Assembly: GCA_964448135.1 (NCBI GenBank)
Contig: CAYUVH010000017.1
Location: forward strand, 10,284 to 74,283
Source: CAYUVH01 sp964448135
GTDB lineage: Bacteria; Verrucomicrobiota; Verrucomicrobiia; Limisphaerales; UBA8199
Direction: 5' to 3'
Length of the DNA stretch: 64,000 nucleotides
Positions within the stretch are counted from its first letter, which is position 1; each line of letters begins with the position of its first letter. Position numbers and translations under genes: made by a program. Of this stretch, positions 1 to 8,530 are shown piece after piece. Under the pieces are notes generated by a model. It was not told where the DNA came from. It worked only from the letters and a program-made list of their open reading frames with translations, and did not search any database.

Positions 1-133
1 CGCCGACTGGGTGAAGCTCCCGCCGCCGCTGCTCGAGACCCTTTCCAGCCGCATCATCAACGAAGTCAAAGGCGTCAACCGCGTCTGCTTCGATATCACC
101 AGCAAGCCCCCCGGCACGATCGAGTGGGAGTAA
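1..133 (+). CDS. guaA: GMP synthase, C-terminal end (partial)
   Basis: Only the last 43 codons are in the window, read from base 2 to a TAA at 131-133. The end of the protein has the typical GuaA C-terminus: a RIINEV segment, then DITSKPPGTIEWE. In the family this is the dimerisation domain of the glutamine-hydrolysing enzyme that converts XMP to GMP in purine synthesis, in the cytoplasm. The active-site domains lie upstream, outside the window. Two small stem-loops follow the stop and may end transcription. Confidence 0.93.
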   Translation, partial: ADWVKLPPPLLETLSSRIINEVKGVNRVCFDITSKPPGTIEWE

Positions 134-151
134 TCCCGGCGTCCCCGGAGC

Positions 152-169
152 GCGGGCATTCCTGCCCGC
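152..169 (+). terminator. Stem-loop just after guaA
   Basis: A perfect 7-bp stem (GCGGGCA / TGCCCGC) with a 4-base loop, 18 bases after the guaA stop. No U-run follows, so it may be a REP-type hairpin or a 3'-end stabiliser rather than a classical intrinsic terminator. Confidence 0.5.
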
Positions 170-214
170 AGCCGCGCTCAAAAACCAGCCGCCGCCGATC
201 CCCAAAACCTGCCT

Positions 215-238
215 GCCCCGAGGGCCTTTACTCGGGGC
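215..238 (+). terminator. Second stem-loop after guaA
   Basis: An 8-bp stem (GCCCCGAG / CTCGGGGC) around an 8-base loop. There is no T-run after it. With the hairpin at 152-169 it probably marks the 3' end of the guaA transcript. Nothing else recognisable lies between guaA and position 373. Confidence 0.45.
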
Positions 239-373
239 CACCCGTAGCTTTCAACCCGCAGCCTTTTACCACCTTGTCAGGCCAACACCCTACAGCTCTT
301 TCTTGAGCACCTGACAGCAAGTTCAGCCTCAGCCCACCTAGTCCGTACTTCCCGTTCGCGGCAAAGTGGAGGC

Positions 374-568
374 ATGACAAAACAAAATTCGATTGCGCGT
401 TCGGCCGCCGCGGTGCGGGTCTTGTATTTGGGGGATCGTCGCGGCGCGGTGCCGCACTTGCGGGCGCTGGCGGTCACGCCGCCCGTGCGCCGGAAGCTGC
501 CCATCCAGTGGCTGCAAGGCGCCCCGCGCAAGATCAGGATTCGTCGCTCCGGAGGCGTGGCGTCGTGA
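374..568 (+). CDS. Possible small protein coupled to the response regulator
   Basis: A 64-residue ORF rich in Arg and Ala, with no recognised domain. Its TGA (566-568) overlaps the GTG (565-567) chosen for the response regulator downstream, which is the layout of translationally coupled genes. A GGAGG lies at 368-372, but only one base from the ATG, too close for a normal ribosome site. The composition could also be that of a non-coding frame in GC-rich DNA. It may be a genuine leader peptide or chance. Confidence 0.3.
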   Translation: MTKQNSIARSAAAVRVLYLGDRRGAVPHLRALAVTPPVRRKLPIQWLQGAPRKIRIRRSGGVAS

Positions 569-1044
569 AAAAAACTCCCGGCCTTTCGGTATTGGTCGTG
601 GACGATTCCGCGACCACCCGCGGTTTGCTGCGGCTGCTCATTGCGCGCGACGAGCGCTTCAGCCGCATCATCGAAGCGGGTGACGCCGCGGAAGGCGTGA
701 GCCTGTTCAAGGTCTGCCGTCCCGACGCCGTGATCCTCGACCTCGATTTGCCGGACATGTCCGGCATCGAAGTGCTGCGCCTCATCAAGAGCCATGCGCG
801 CTTTTCCGTGGTCGTGGTCCTCACCAGCCACACCGAGCCCGAGATCCGGGAAGAGTGTCTTCGCCGCGGCGCCGACGGGTTCTTTACCAAGGACCAGAGC
901 TTTCGCGAAATCCCCGGCATCCTGGCCGGCCTGTGCAACCTCATGCAGGACCGCCAGTCCGGCGGCCAAAAGCCCTCCTGGCTCGACGACAAGCGCGGCA
1001 ACGGCCATCACGATCAACGTCCGCCATCCCCGCCCAAATCCTGA
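565..1044 (+). CDS. Single-domain response regulator (CheY-like receiver)
   Basis: A 159-residue receiver domain. The acidic pair is D13-D14 (VVDDS), the predicted phosphorylated Asp is D59 (ILDLDLPDMSG), with T87 and K109 as the switch and conserved Lys. No output domain follows, only a charged tail of about 35 residues, so it should act by protein contact or phosphotransfer. The GTG at 565 was chosen because GGAGG at 551-555 stands 9 bases before it; the longest reading frame starts at a GTG at 508. No kinase is adjacent, so the partner is unknown. Confidence 0.85.
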   Translation: MKKTPGLSVLVVDDSATTRGLLRLLIARDERFSRIIEAGDAAEGVSLFKVCRPDAVILDLDLPDMSGIEVLRLIKSHARFSVVVVLTSHTEPEIREECLRRGADGFFTKDQSFREIPGILAGLCNLMQDRQSGGQKPSWLDDKRGNGHHDQRPPSPPKS

Positions 1045-1436
1045 CCCCGTTGTGGCGCGGGTAAGGAATCCTTTAAAAAGGTTGTACCTTTCGCGTCTTT
1101 AGGCGTCCTTTGGTGTTTTTCCTCAGTAATTTGAGTGTACCTTTGGCGTCCTTTGACTGTACCTTTGTGTACTTTAGGTGTCCTTTCGGGTTTTGGCTTC
1201 GTTTGACGCGATAAGACGCGCTAGGCGCGTTTGGTTTTCTCCGCTGCCGGGGCAGTGGGCTCCGAGCCGCAGTGCCGAATCAGCTTCGCAACAATCGCGT
1301 CGCCGCCGCCAAAATGGCGGCAGATGATGTCAAAGAACGACTTTGACGCAGATCCGAACCGGAACTCCGTCCTCCTACCGTTGAGGTTTAAACCGAGGTG
1401 GCGCGGGTGTCAAGGGGGTGATCGGACAAAAGCAGG
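1045..1436. repeat. Gap with short GTACCTTT / GTCCTTT tandem-like repeats
   Basis: No gene was seen here. Between about 1083 and 1190 the heptamer-like words GTACCTTT (three times), GTCCTTT (three times), GTACTTT and GCGTCTTT recur at irregular short spacing, all in the same orientation. The rest of the stretch holds no recognised signal. The arrangement resembles the short tandemly repeated sequences found in gaps elsewhere in this window (CGGTTACA and TTGAGGG types), but with a different unit. Confidence 0.55.
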
Positions 1437-1496
1437 CGGCAAAAAGATCGGGGATGGCACAAGGATTCGACCGAAAGATTTGGCGACAAAAAAGTG
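1437..1496 (+). repeat. Dispersed AT-rich repeat, copy 1
   Basis: Two blocks, GGCAAAAAGATCGGGGA and GACCGAAAGATTTGGCGACA, also occur in the same order at 9423-9500 (opposite strand), and the second block recurs at 23942-23969. The copies differ by substitutions and small gaps. Here it lies just before the ileS promoter. Confidence 0.5.
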
Positions 1497-1528
1497 AGCT
1501 GAGCCCGTGGTTCCGCGGCCCCGCTGCG

Positions 1529-1556
1529 TTGACACCCCGTGCATTCCCGCTACCCT
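1529..1556 (+). promoter_or_regulatory. Probable ileS promoter
   Basis: TTGACA at 1529-1534 and TACCCT at 1551-1556, separated by 16 bases. The -35 is perfect and the -10 weak. It would give a 5' leader of roughly 15 bases before the ileS ATG at 1579. No T-box-like structure fits in so short a leader. Confidence 0.45.
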
Positions 1557-1578
1557 TGCGCGTCCTTTGGGACGCAGC

Positions 1579-4503
1579 ATGGATTATAAGAGTACGTTGA
1601 ACCTGCCGCAGACCGATTTCCCGATGAAGGCTGACCTCGTCACCCGGGAACCGGAACGGCTCAAGCAATGGGAATCCGCCGGCGTGTACGCGCGCATCCA
1701 GGCGGCGCGCTCGGGCGCAAAGCGGTTTGTCCTGCACGACGGCCCGCCGTTTGCGAACGGCGATGTCCACATCGGCACCGCGCTCAACAAGATCCTCAAG
1801 GACATCATCATCAAGTACAAGACGCTGCGCGGGTTCAGCGCGCCGTACATCCCCGGCTGGGATTGCCACGGACTGCCCATCGAATTCAAGGTCAGCCAGG
1901 AAATGCGCAAGGACGGCAACACCACCGTGGACGCCGCCACCATCCGCCAGGCCTGCGACGCCTACGCGCGCAAATACATCGATCTCCAGCGCACGCAGTT
2001 CAAGCGCCTCGGCGTGTTCGGCGATTGGGAAAATCCCTATCTCACGCTGAACAAGGAATACGAAGCCGACGAACTCCGCCTCTTCGCCGACGTCGTCGAA
2101 AAAGGCTTCGTCTATCGCGGTAAAAAGCCCGTCTATTGGAGCATCCCGTGCCGCACCGCGCTCGCCGAGGCCGAGGTCGAATACAAGGACCACGTCAGCC
2201 AGAGCGTATATGTGAAATTCCCGCTCGTGGGGCATCCCGCCACGTCGGTCGTGATCTGGACCACCACGCCCTGGACGCTCCCCGCGAACCTCGCAGTCGC
2301 CTACAATTCCAAGATCAGCTACTCGCTCGTCCTCTCAAACGGCGAGCAATTCATCGTCTCCACCATGCTCCTGGGCGCCGTCGCCGAGAAATGCGGCTGG
2401 GACGGCTACCAGATCGTGCGCAGCCTCGACGGCGAGTTTTTCAAGGGCCTCAGCTACCAGCATCCCTTTTGCAATCGCACCGGCAAACTCCTCGCCGGCG
2501 ACCACTTCGTCGAGAACACCACCGGCACCGGCTTCGTCCACATCGCCCCCGGCCACGGCCTCGACGATTACCATCTCGGCCTCGCCAACGGCCTGCCCAT
2601 CTATTCGCCCGTGGACGACGACGGCAAACTCGCCCTCACCAACGACCTCCCCGCCGACGCGCAAATGCCCGCCGAGCTGGTCGGCAAATCCATCCTCGAA
2701 AAACACGGCAAGAGCGACGCCAACGAAGCCGTCCTCCACGAACTCCGCGTTCGCAACGCGCTCCTGCACCAGGAGAATTACCACCACAGCTACCCGCACT
2801 GCTGGCGCAGCAAGACGCCGATCATTTTCCGCGCCATGGACCAGTGGTTTATCCGCGTAGACCATCCCATTTCCCTCCAGCGGTCCAATGGTCTTTCCGC
2901 GGAGGACTCGGCTCGTGCCTTTGTAAACGCTGTTCCATTTCGCGCCGCTGCGTTAACCGCCATAGACGGCGTGCATTGGGTTCCGGAATGGGGCGTGAAC
3001 CGCATCAAAGGCGCCGTCCAAACCCGTCCTGATTGGTGCATCTCGCGCCAGCGCACTTGGGGCGTGCCGATACCCGCGTTCTACGACGCACAGGGCAACC
3101 CGCTCCTTGATCCGGAGATCATTCGCAAAACCGCCGATCTCTTTGCGCAGCACGGTTCAAACGTGTGGTTTGAAAAATCCGTCTCCGAATTGTGGGCGCT
3201 GGTGAAGCCGTTCCGCACCGTGCCGGAGCCCGTCGCGAAATCCAATGATACCCTGGACGTGTGGATTGATTCTGGGTCTTCCTCGCGCGCAGTGTTGAAG
3301 GCTCGCGAGGAATTGCATCACGAAGAGCTTTATTCTGTTGAGCCGGTCGATTTGAACGCAATCTGGCAGGCCGACATGTATCTCGAAGGCAGCGACCAGC
3401 ACCGCGGCTGGTTCCAGTCTTCGCTCCTGCTTTCCCTCGCCGGCAACGGCGCCGCGCCATACAAGACCGTGCTTACGCACGGCTTCATGGTGGACGCCGA
3501 CCGCGAAAAAATCTCCAAGAGCAAGCAGGGACAGGGCGGTTACGAAAAACCCCAGACCTCCGAAGCCTACGTCAAAAAATGGGGCGCCGACGTCGTCCGC
3601 CTCTGGGTCTCCTCCCAGGACTTCCGCAACGACATCACCGTCAGCGAGGAACGCATCGGCAAAGTCGGCGAGACCTACCGCGGCCTCCGCAACGCCCTCC
3701 GCTACCAGCTCTCGAATCTCTACGACTTCGACCCCGCGAAGCACACCGTCCCCGACGCCCAGCTCACCGGCCTCGACCGCTGGATCCTCGACGCCTTTTC
3801 CGCGCTCGAAGCCGAAGCCGCCGCCGCCTACGACCGCTTTGAGTTCCACGTCGTCTATCAAAAGCTCAGCCAGTTCGTCGCCGTCGAACTCTCCGCCGTT
3901 TACCACGACGTCGTAAAGGACCGCCTCTACACCGACGCCGCCAACTCCCCGCGCCGCCGCAGCACCCAGACCGCCCTCCACCGCCTCGCCAGCGGCCTCT
4001 GCCGCATGCTCTCCCCCGTCCTCGCCTTCACCGCCGACGAAACCTGGTCTTATCTCCCTTCACTCGTCCCAAAGGTCCCACAGGCCCCACAGGTCCCATC
4101 CGTCCACGAACAAACCTGGGAACCGTCCACCTTCCGCGTCCCCGAAACCGAACGCGCCGCCTGGAAAGCCCTTTTCGAAATCCGAGAATCCGTCCTCCCC
4201 GAGCTCGAAAAAGCCCGCCAAAGCAAACACATCGGCAAATCCCTCGAAGCCAAAGTGCAGGTCAGCGTCTCAGATGCCGCGAAGGCTGAATTGCTAAAGA
4301 AGTATCGGCCTGAGCTGCGCGAGTTGTTGAATGTGTCGCAGCTTGACGTCGCGACGGGTGGCGAGGCTTGCGTTGTGACGGTCAGCAAGGCTGACGGGCA
4401 GAAATGTGAGCGGTGCTGGCATTTTGAGACGGATGTTGGAGCGATCTCTGCGCACCCAGCTCTCTGTGGACGATGTGTAGTAGCCGTTTCGACTCTCGGC
4501 TGA
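1579..4503 (+). CDS. ileS: Isoleucyl-tRNA synthetase
   Basis: A 974-residue class I aminoacyl-tRNA synthetase that charges tRNA-Ile. The start at 1579 gives the standard opening MDYKSTLNLPQTDFPMK; the frame is open further upstream but without family similarity. The first signature reads HIGT (residues 64-67) instead of HIGH, and the second is KISKS (644-648). Between them lies the CP1 editing domain (TTPWTLPANL). The C-terminus has two CxxC pairs (CERC, CGRC), the zinc-binding end seen in many bacterial IleRS. Length is normal. The third codon position becomes more mixed in the last 250 bases, next to the low-GC cassette that follows. Confidence 0.97.
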   Translation: MDYKSTLNLPQTDFPMKADLVTREPERLKQWESAGVYARIQAARSGAKRFVLHDGPPFANGDVHIGTALNKILKDIIIKYKTLRGFSAPYIPGWDCHGLPIEFKVSQEMRKDGNTTVDAATIRQACDAYARKYIDLQRTQFKRLGVFGDWENPYLTLNKEYEADELRLFADVVEKGFVYRGKKPVYWSIPCRTALAEAEVEYKDHVSQSVYVKFPLVGHPATSVVIWTTTPWTLPANLAVAYNSKISYSLVLSNGEQFIVSTMLLGAVAEKCGWDGYQIVRSLDGEFFKGLSYQHPFCNRTGKLLAGDHFVENTTGTGFVHIAPGHGLDDYHLGLANGLPIYSPVDDDGKLALTNDLPADAQMPAELVGKSILEKHGKSDANEAVLHELRVRNALLHQENYHHSYPHCWRSKTPIIFRAMDQWFIRVDHPISLQRSNGLSAEDSARAFVNAVPFRAAALTAIDGVHWVPEWGVNRIKGAVQTRPDWCISRQRTWGVPIPAFYDAQGNPLLDPEIIRKTADLFAQHGSNVWFEKSVSELWALVKPFRTVPEPVAKSNDTLDVWIDSGSSSRAVLKAREELHHEELYSVEPVDLNAIWQADMYLEGSDQHRGWFQSSLLLSLAGNGAAPYKTVLTHGFMVDADREKISKSKQGQGGYEKPQTSEAYVKKWGADVVRLWVSSQDFRNDITVSEERIGKVGETYRGLRNALRYQLSNLYDFDPAKHTVPDAQLTGLDRWILDAFSALEAEAAAAYDRFEFHVVYQKLSQFVAVELSAVYHDVVKDRLYTDAANSPRRRSTQTALHRLASGLCRMLSPVLAFTADETWSYLPSLVPKVPQAPQVPSVHEQTWEPSTFRVPETERAAWKALFEIRESVLPELEKARQSKHIGKSLEAKVQVSVSDAAKAELLKKYRPELRELLNVSQLDVATGGEACVVTVSKADGQKCERCWHFETDVGAISAHPALCGRCVVAVSTLG

Positions 4504-4577
4504 AACGCACTCTGATATAGGTCTAGGCCAGGGGATGGCGTTGAGTCCAAGACTCGGCAGAAATATTTGCCTCCTCC

Positions 4578-5945
4578 ATGAAAGTAAGTTTTATTCAGGA
4601 TGTGAGCAAAGAACGACTAACGTGGCCAAGTCCACAAAGCCGTACTTTCGCAGCACTAAGCGACTGCGGGCTTTATGCAGAAGTTCTTCAGGTTGCTCGG
4701 AAGGAATCGGCGATTTCACCCGGGAAGTTGATTTCGTCAGACCAAGGGCTTCGCCAAAGAATGAGGCGACTGCATCTTGTTCAGGAGCCGACGAAGACGA
4801 ACGTAAATGCTCTCGTTCGGGCGCTTGAGGCTTTCGGTTGGTTAACGGAAATATTTCCTTCACCTGGAACGTATGGTCTCACACCAGAAGGAGAACAAGC
4901 TGCCCAAGTCAGTATCACGAAACCAAAGGATTTTCGCAGGATGCTTGCTGCCAAGCTGCACGAGCGATACGTCGTTCCTGGGTGGATCGTCTCAAGGCTA
5001 CATTCGCTGAATCCGCAAGGCCAAGGGGAAGTCGTTCTTCCAGCTCCGCCTAAATCTTCAGGCAGAGCGGATCGTCGCGCTTGGCATGATAATGAATGGC
5101 CGCATGAATATGATTCGGTAACCGTTAAGGCAGCACAACGAGCTAACGAAGTATTTCCTAGTTCTTTCCCGATGCCGCTTGACGATTGGTTGTTTCAAGT
5201 AAGGTCTTCTTGGAAACGCTTGGGCAGTGGTGACCCACCTGGCACAAGAAAGCGGGTTGGTAAAATCCATGGCGAAAAGGAAGCGACGTTCGGCCGAAGA
5301 GAGCGGCTTGTGCATGCAATGCGGGAAGTTGCTGTCCAATTTTTGTTTGGCATCATTGATCCTGTAGCGATGAGGTGGGATTTCAACTCGCAAAAACAGC
5401 CGATTCCGCCGCGTGCATTTAGCGTTTGGTGCCCAAGATTGGAGGAACTTGAATTTATTTTTTACACTGACTATCATCCCCTCGTTCCCGGTCGAGTAAT
5501 TGTCCCTTGCGCAAGCTTTCGTCACTACGCCGACTCGCCACCCTTCGAGCCACTGCGCGATGTGGTAGACCCGTACGAGCGATGTCTTTGGCTGCACCAA
5601 CCACAATGGGAACAGATCGGCGAGAAGTTTCTTGCTGTGCTGCAGGACACTTATCGAAGAGCATCTAAGCAAATTGGCGCAATGTACGTATCGCTCTTGA
5701 ACATTAGAGATGAAGTTTGTCGGCAGCTAAGGCTGAGCTCAATTCATTTTGACTTCCTTCTGGAGATTGCGTATCGCCTGACAGTGCGAAGTGGAATCTC
5801 GGCAGCTCGATCAATATCAATTTCGTTGGAAAGCGACATTATTGCTGATCAATTGGGAGCGGTTGGCCTGAACCGGCGTCCGGTTTACATTCACAATGTG
5901 CCACACTCCCTAATCGCAATCGCCGCCTTGTCTCGACACAGATAA
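4578..5945 (+). CDS. Unknown protein with winged-helix-like N-terminus (cassette gene A)
   Basis: 455 residues, no family recognised. Residues about 25-115 look like a winged-helix fold: several short helices, then ALEAFGWL and GTYGLTPEGEQ, the usual 'wing plus LT.eG' ending of such domains. The rest is mixed alpha/beta with no visible catalytic motif, signal peptide or membrane segment. It is first in a four-gene cassette; gene B starts 5 bases after its stop. GC content and codon choice are lower and more mixed than in ileS, suggesting transfer. No clear ribosome site precedes the ATG at 4578, and an in-frame GTG at 4602 is an alternative. A DNA- or partner-recognition role is inference only. 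Confidence 0.7.
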   Translation: MKVSFIQDVSKERLTWPSPQSRTFAALSDCGLYAEVLQVARKESAISPGKLISSDQGLRQRMRRLHLVQEPTKTNVNALVRALEAFGWLTEIFPSPGTYGLTPEGEQAAQVSITKPKDFRRMLAAKLHERYVVPGWIVSRLHSLNPQGQGEVVLPAPPKSSGRADRRAWHDNEWPHEYDSVTVKAAQRANEVFPSSFPMPLDDWLFQVRSSWKRLGSGDPPGTRKRVGKIHGEKEATFGRRERLVHAMREVAVQFLFGIIDPVAMRWDFNSQKQPIPPRAFSVWCPRLEELEFIFYTDYHPLVPGRVIVPCASFRHYADSPPFEPLRDVVDPYERCLWLHQPQWEQIGEKFLAVLQDTYRRASKQIGAMYVSLLNIRDEVCRQLRLSSIHFDFLLEIAYRLTVRSGISAARSISISLESDIIADQLGAVGLNRRPVYIHNVPHSLIAIAALSRHR

Positions 5946-5950
5946 AAACC

Positions 5951-7333
5951 ATGGCAAATCCTCTCTTAAGAAAGCCAACTCAGTTGCAGCGGGATGATCA
6001 GAACCGATATGCGTCGCTTGGCTTGCGAGATAATCCTTTTCCCACCGAGCCTGCGCTGGTGGTAGATAGTGAAAACCCTCGCCTCAATGGTACAATCTAT
6101 TGCGCCGATCTCCATTCGGCTAACATTGCCGAATTTCGCAAAATGCTGATTCCCTCACCTGAACGGAAGCAACTCCGGACAATTGCCTTCCTAATGGATC
6201 ACGCCACCCGACGTGGCCGTGGTATCGGCAAATCCGCATTCTTGAAGAATCAAAAGGATTCAATCATGGCGGATCTTGGCGAGGAAGCTTCCTCGGGCAG
6301 CGCTGTGGTATTTGCTGTGTACATTGTTCCAACATCGTCGCCTCACTGCACGAAGTTCTGGGAATTCTGCCGAATAATCGCAACTGCCATGTGTGAACAA
6401 GGCATTATTGCGCAGGCGATCTGGCGACTTAGAGCACTGTCTGGTAAAATACCATCTAAGGTACTCGATGAAATTGGTGGGGCTGATCAGTGGGAAAGCA
6501 CGATCGGAAATGATGCCTGGTTGGCAAGTAAACAAGTAGATACCTTATTCGGCCTATTGCCCACAATTCGGCAAACGCTAATTCGCGCCGGAGTGTCCTC
6601 TGAGACCGCAGAGAAGCTAGCGATACATGGAGCTAAACCGCTTGAATTGAAAAACCACTTTCTGGGTTTTCAAAAGGAATCGTTTTGGCGCCGGATGGGC
6701 GGAGATTTTGTTTTTGGCGATTTGGTCCGTCTCTTTATGGCAGCCGACTTTACTCGAGGTTTGCTGCTGGTAGATGAGGTCGAGAAGATCGTCTATCATC
6801 AGAATGTTCAGGAAAGACGAGCCTTCGTGGAAGCGCTTCGCTACTACATGCTTGATGGAAGTCAGAACGCAAAGAGCCATTTCTATGGCATGCTGCTGAC
6901 GATACATCCGGGAATCCAAGAGCTACTCCTCCCACACTGGAATTCAGCAGGTTTGGATCGTTTGGCTCCTCTCAATCAGCCTGATGCACAGGTTGCGACC
7001 CTTTATTTCCCTCCTTTAAACGAGGATATGGCCCTCCCGCTCGTAGCGGTGTATCTGGACCACTTTAGACTTGATCCGTCCGATAAAGGGAGAATTACAC
7101 CTTTCTCAAAAGATGCTGTTATCGAGGCACTAATTAGATCGGGTGGAGTACCCGGTAGAACATTGAGCCTTTTGCATCGAGTGGTGGAGAAGGCCGTCGA
7201 GTTGGGCCTTTCCAAGATAGACAAGGGGCTGGTCGACGCCGTATATCAAGCATCTGAGAGATTGGCTCCAGGAGAAGTTGAGGAAATGATTCCTCCTCCG
7301 CCAAGCCAGGTCGACCTAACCGGTAGTGAATGA
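5951..7333 (+). CDS. P-loop ATPase, Orc/Cdc6- or STAND-like (cassette gene B)
   Basis: 460 residues. Walker A is GRGIGKS (residues 89-95), Walker B is LLLVDE (271-276), with a sensor-1-like segment near 316-320 (LLTIHPG) and a sensor-2-like GVPGRTLSLL in the C-terminal part, followed by a helical region that could be a small winged helix. The order suits an AAA+ ATPase of the Orc1/Cdc6 or STAND type, with an unusually long insertion of about 175 residues between the Walker motifs. Cytosolic. It starts 5 bases after gene A, and its stop overlaps the start of gene C (ATGA). ATP-driven switching or assembly is known for such families; the substrate here is unknown. Confidence 0.75.
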   Translation: MANPLLRKPTQLQRDDQNRYASLGLRDNPFPTEPALVVDSENPRLNGTIYCADLHSANIAEFRKMLIPSPERKQLRTIAFLMDHATRRGRGIGKSAFLKNQKDSIMADLGEEASSGSAVVFAVYIVPTSSPHCTKFWEFCRIIATAMCEQGIIAQAIWRLRALSGKIPSKVLDEIGGADQWESTIGNDAWLASKQVDTLFGLLPTIRQTLIRAGVSSETAEKLAIHGAKPLELKNHFLGFQKESFWRRMGGDFVFGDLVRLFMAADFTRGLLLVDEVEKIVYHQNVQERRAFVEALRYYMLDGSQNAKSHFYGMLLTIHPGIQELLLPHWNSAGLDRLAPLNQPDAQVATLYFPPLNEDMALPLVAVYLDHFRLDPSDKGRITPFSKDAVIEALIRSGGVPGRTLSLLHRVVEKAVELGLSKIDKGLVDAVYQASERLAPGEVEEMIPPPPSQVDLTGSE

Positions 7334-7743
7334 CAATCGTACTTTCTGACCGTGCAACGGTTCGCAAGTTGCTCTGTAGCGAACTTCAGCACACTGAGCT
7401 TCCCTTGGGTAATATTCGATGTTGTCCAATCGGCGATGTATTCTTTCAGGTCGAATTAATTAAAAAGCGTGGTGGCTCCACGGCGAAAATCTCCGACAGT
7501 ACCAGCGAATTTCATCGTGCTATGGGTTCTAGTGCAGTGCAAATCGCCCCGCTTGACGCGCAAGCTCTCGGCTCGGGCTTATTTGTCGAAGATGAGCATC
7601 CGGTAGCGTTTTATTCAGACGCAATAGATTCGAGCCGCCATCCTTCCCAAAGCATCGATGTGGTTGCGCTCCGAGATTTTGATTCAGTGTGGAGCACAAC
7701 ATTTCTTAAAGAACTTCTTTCCAGGGAGCAGAGCGATGCCTGA
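7330..7743 (+). CDS. Small unknown protein (cassette gene C)
   Basis: 137 residues with no recognised domain. It begins at an ATG overlapping the TGA of the ATPase gene by four bases, and its own last 8 bases overlap the start of the PIN gene. This double overlap implies translation in fixed proportion with both neighbours. No membrane segment or signal is seen. Lying directly before a PIN nuclease gene it could be an antitoxin or an adaptor, but nothing in the sequence proves this. Confidence 0.65.
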   Translation: MTIVLSDRATVRKLLCSELQHTELPLGNIRCCPIGDVFFQVELIKKRGGSTAKISDSTSEFHRAMGSSAVQIAPLDAQALGSGLFVEDEHPVAFYSDAIDSSRHPSQSIDVVALRDFDSVWSTTFLKELLSREQSDA

Positions 7744-8266
7744 CGTTGTTCTTGATGCAAACACCCTGGGTGACTTCCTCTCGCAATATTTTAGTCCGGC
7801 ATCCTCGGACCGAGGGCGCAGGGACTTTGCAGAAGAAGGTCGATTGAGCAGAAACATGGTTGTACATATCAATCGCATTTTGGATTCATTTCGTCGCTAC
7901 GAATCCGGCGCTTACATGGAAAGCGCGTATTTGCGCGGCTTGGTCGTCGCCTCCGCCTTTGCATTTATTGAGCTCTGCCGCAATTGGGACCGGATGGTTG
8001 ATGGAAGGTTCTCGCCTGAGCAACTAAAGCTTTTTATCGTTCAGACACCGGAATGGTTCAATATCGCTCCCGTGGACGAAAGCCTACTCCCGTTTTATTG
8101 TGCTTTTCCGACCCACGTGTACTTAAGGGACGAGTTTGTAGCTATTGAATGGTGTGACGCAATTCACGCGGCCACGGCAGATTCTCGCGGAGACGATACT
8201 TTGTTGGCAACATCCGATCAAAGATTGCAAGCAGTTCCGCATCTTCGGAATCGTATTCTTGCCTAA
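7736..8266 (+). CDS. PIN-domain nuclease (cassette gene D)
   Basis: 176 residues. The four acidic positions of a PIN active site are visible: D7 (VVLDANTL), E79 (AFIELCRN), D141 (WCDAIHAATA) and D161 (ATSDQRL). PIN proteins are metal-dependent RNases, many of them VapC-type toxins. An insertion of about 50 residues between the first and second acid makes it longer than a typical VapC (about 130). The ATG at 7736 was chosen over an upstream one because AGGGAG lies 7-8 bases before it and it overlaps the stop of gene C. It probably supplies the effector activity of the cassette (inference). Confidence 0.8.
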   Translation: MPDVVLDANTLGDFLSQYFSPASSDRGRRDFAEEGRLSRNMVVHINRILDSFRRYESGAYMESAYLRGLVVASAFAFIELCRNWDRMVDGRFSPEQLKLFIVQTPEWFNIAPVDESLLPFYCAFPTHVYLRDEFVAIEWCDAIHAATADSRGDDTLLATSDQRLQAVPHLRNRILA

Positions 8267-8284
8267 GCTGGGCGAAGGTGCGGA

Positions 8285-8345
8285 CCTCTTTTCCCTTTGA
8301 TTTTGGCGCGCTTTTATTGCGCACCAAAATCAAAGGGAAAAGAGG
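8285..8345. repeat. Long inverted repeat closing the cassette
   Basis: Arms of 27 bases (8285-8311 and 8319-8345) match with one mismatch around a 7-base loop, starting 19 bases after the PIN stop codon. As RNA it would be a very stable hairpin on either strand. It may act as a two-way terminator, or be the end of a mobile unit. A comparable perfect 24-bp inverted repeat follows the dehydrogenase gene at 49674-49752. Confidence 0.7.
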
Positions 8346-8530
8346 TTGTTTGTGGTGGGCGGTGTGACCCGGGGCGTCGCTCTCTGAATCGCTTTACCCC
8401 GGGCTATCATATTTCGTCCCTTCAGGACTCCGGTCAGGCTCCCACCACCGCCTACCCTTTCGGGCCGCTAGGGAATTCCCTGGTCTCCATCCGCTTTTCT
8501 GGCCCTCGCTCTGCTGGTTTTTGGCCAGTT

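Noticed and set aside
277..1017. A 246-residue minus-strand ORF antisense to the response regulator
   Set aside because: It mirrors the receiver gene in another frame, has no motif, and the receiver on the plus strand has its catalytic residues in place.
1437..1578. T-box or other leader RNA before ileS
   Set aside because: The predicted leader is only about 15 bases and the conserved T-box sequence is not seen.
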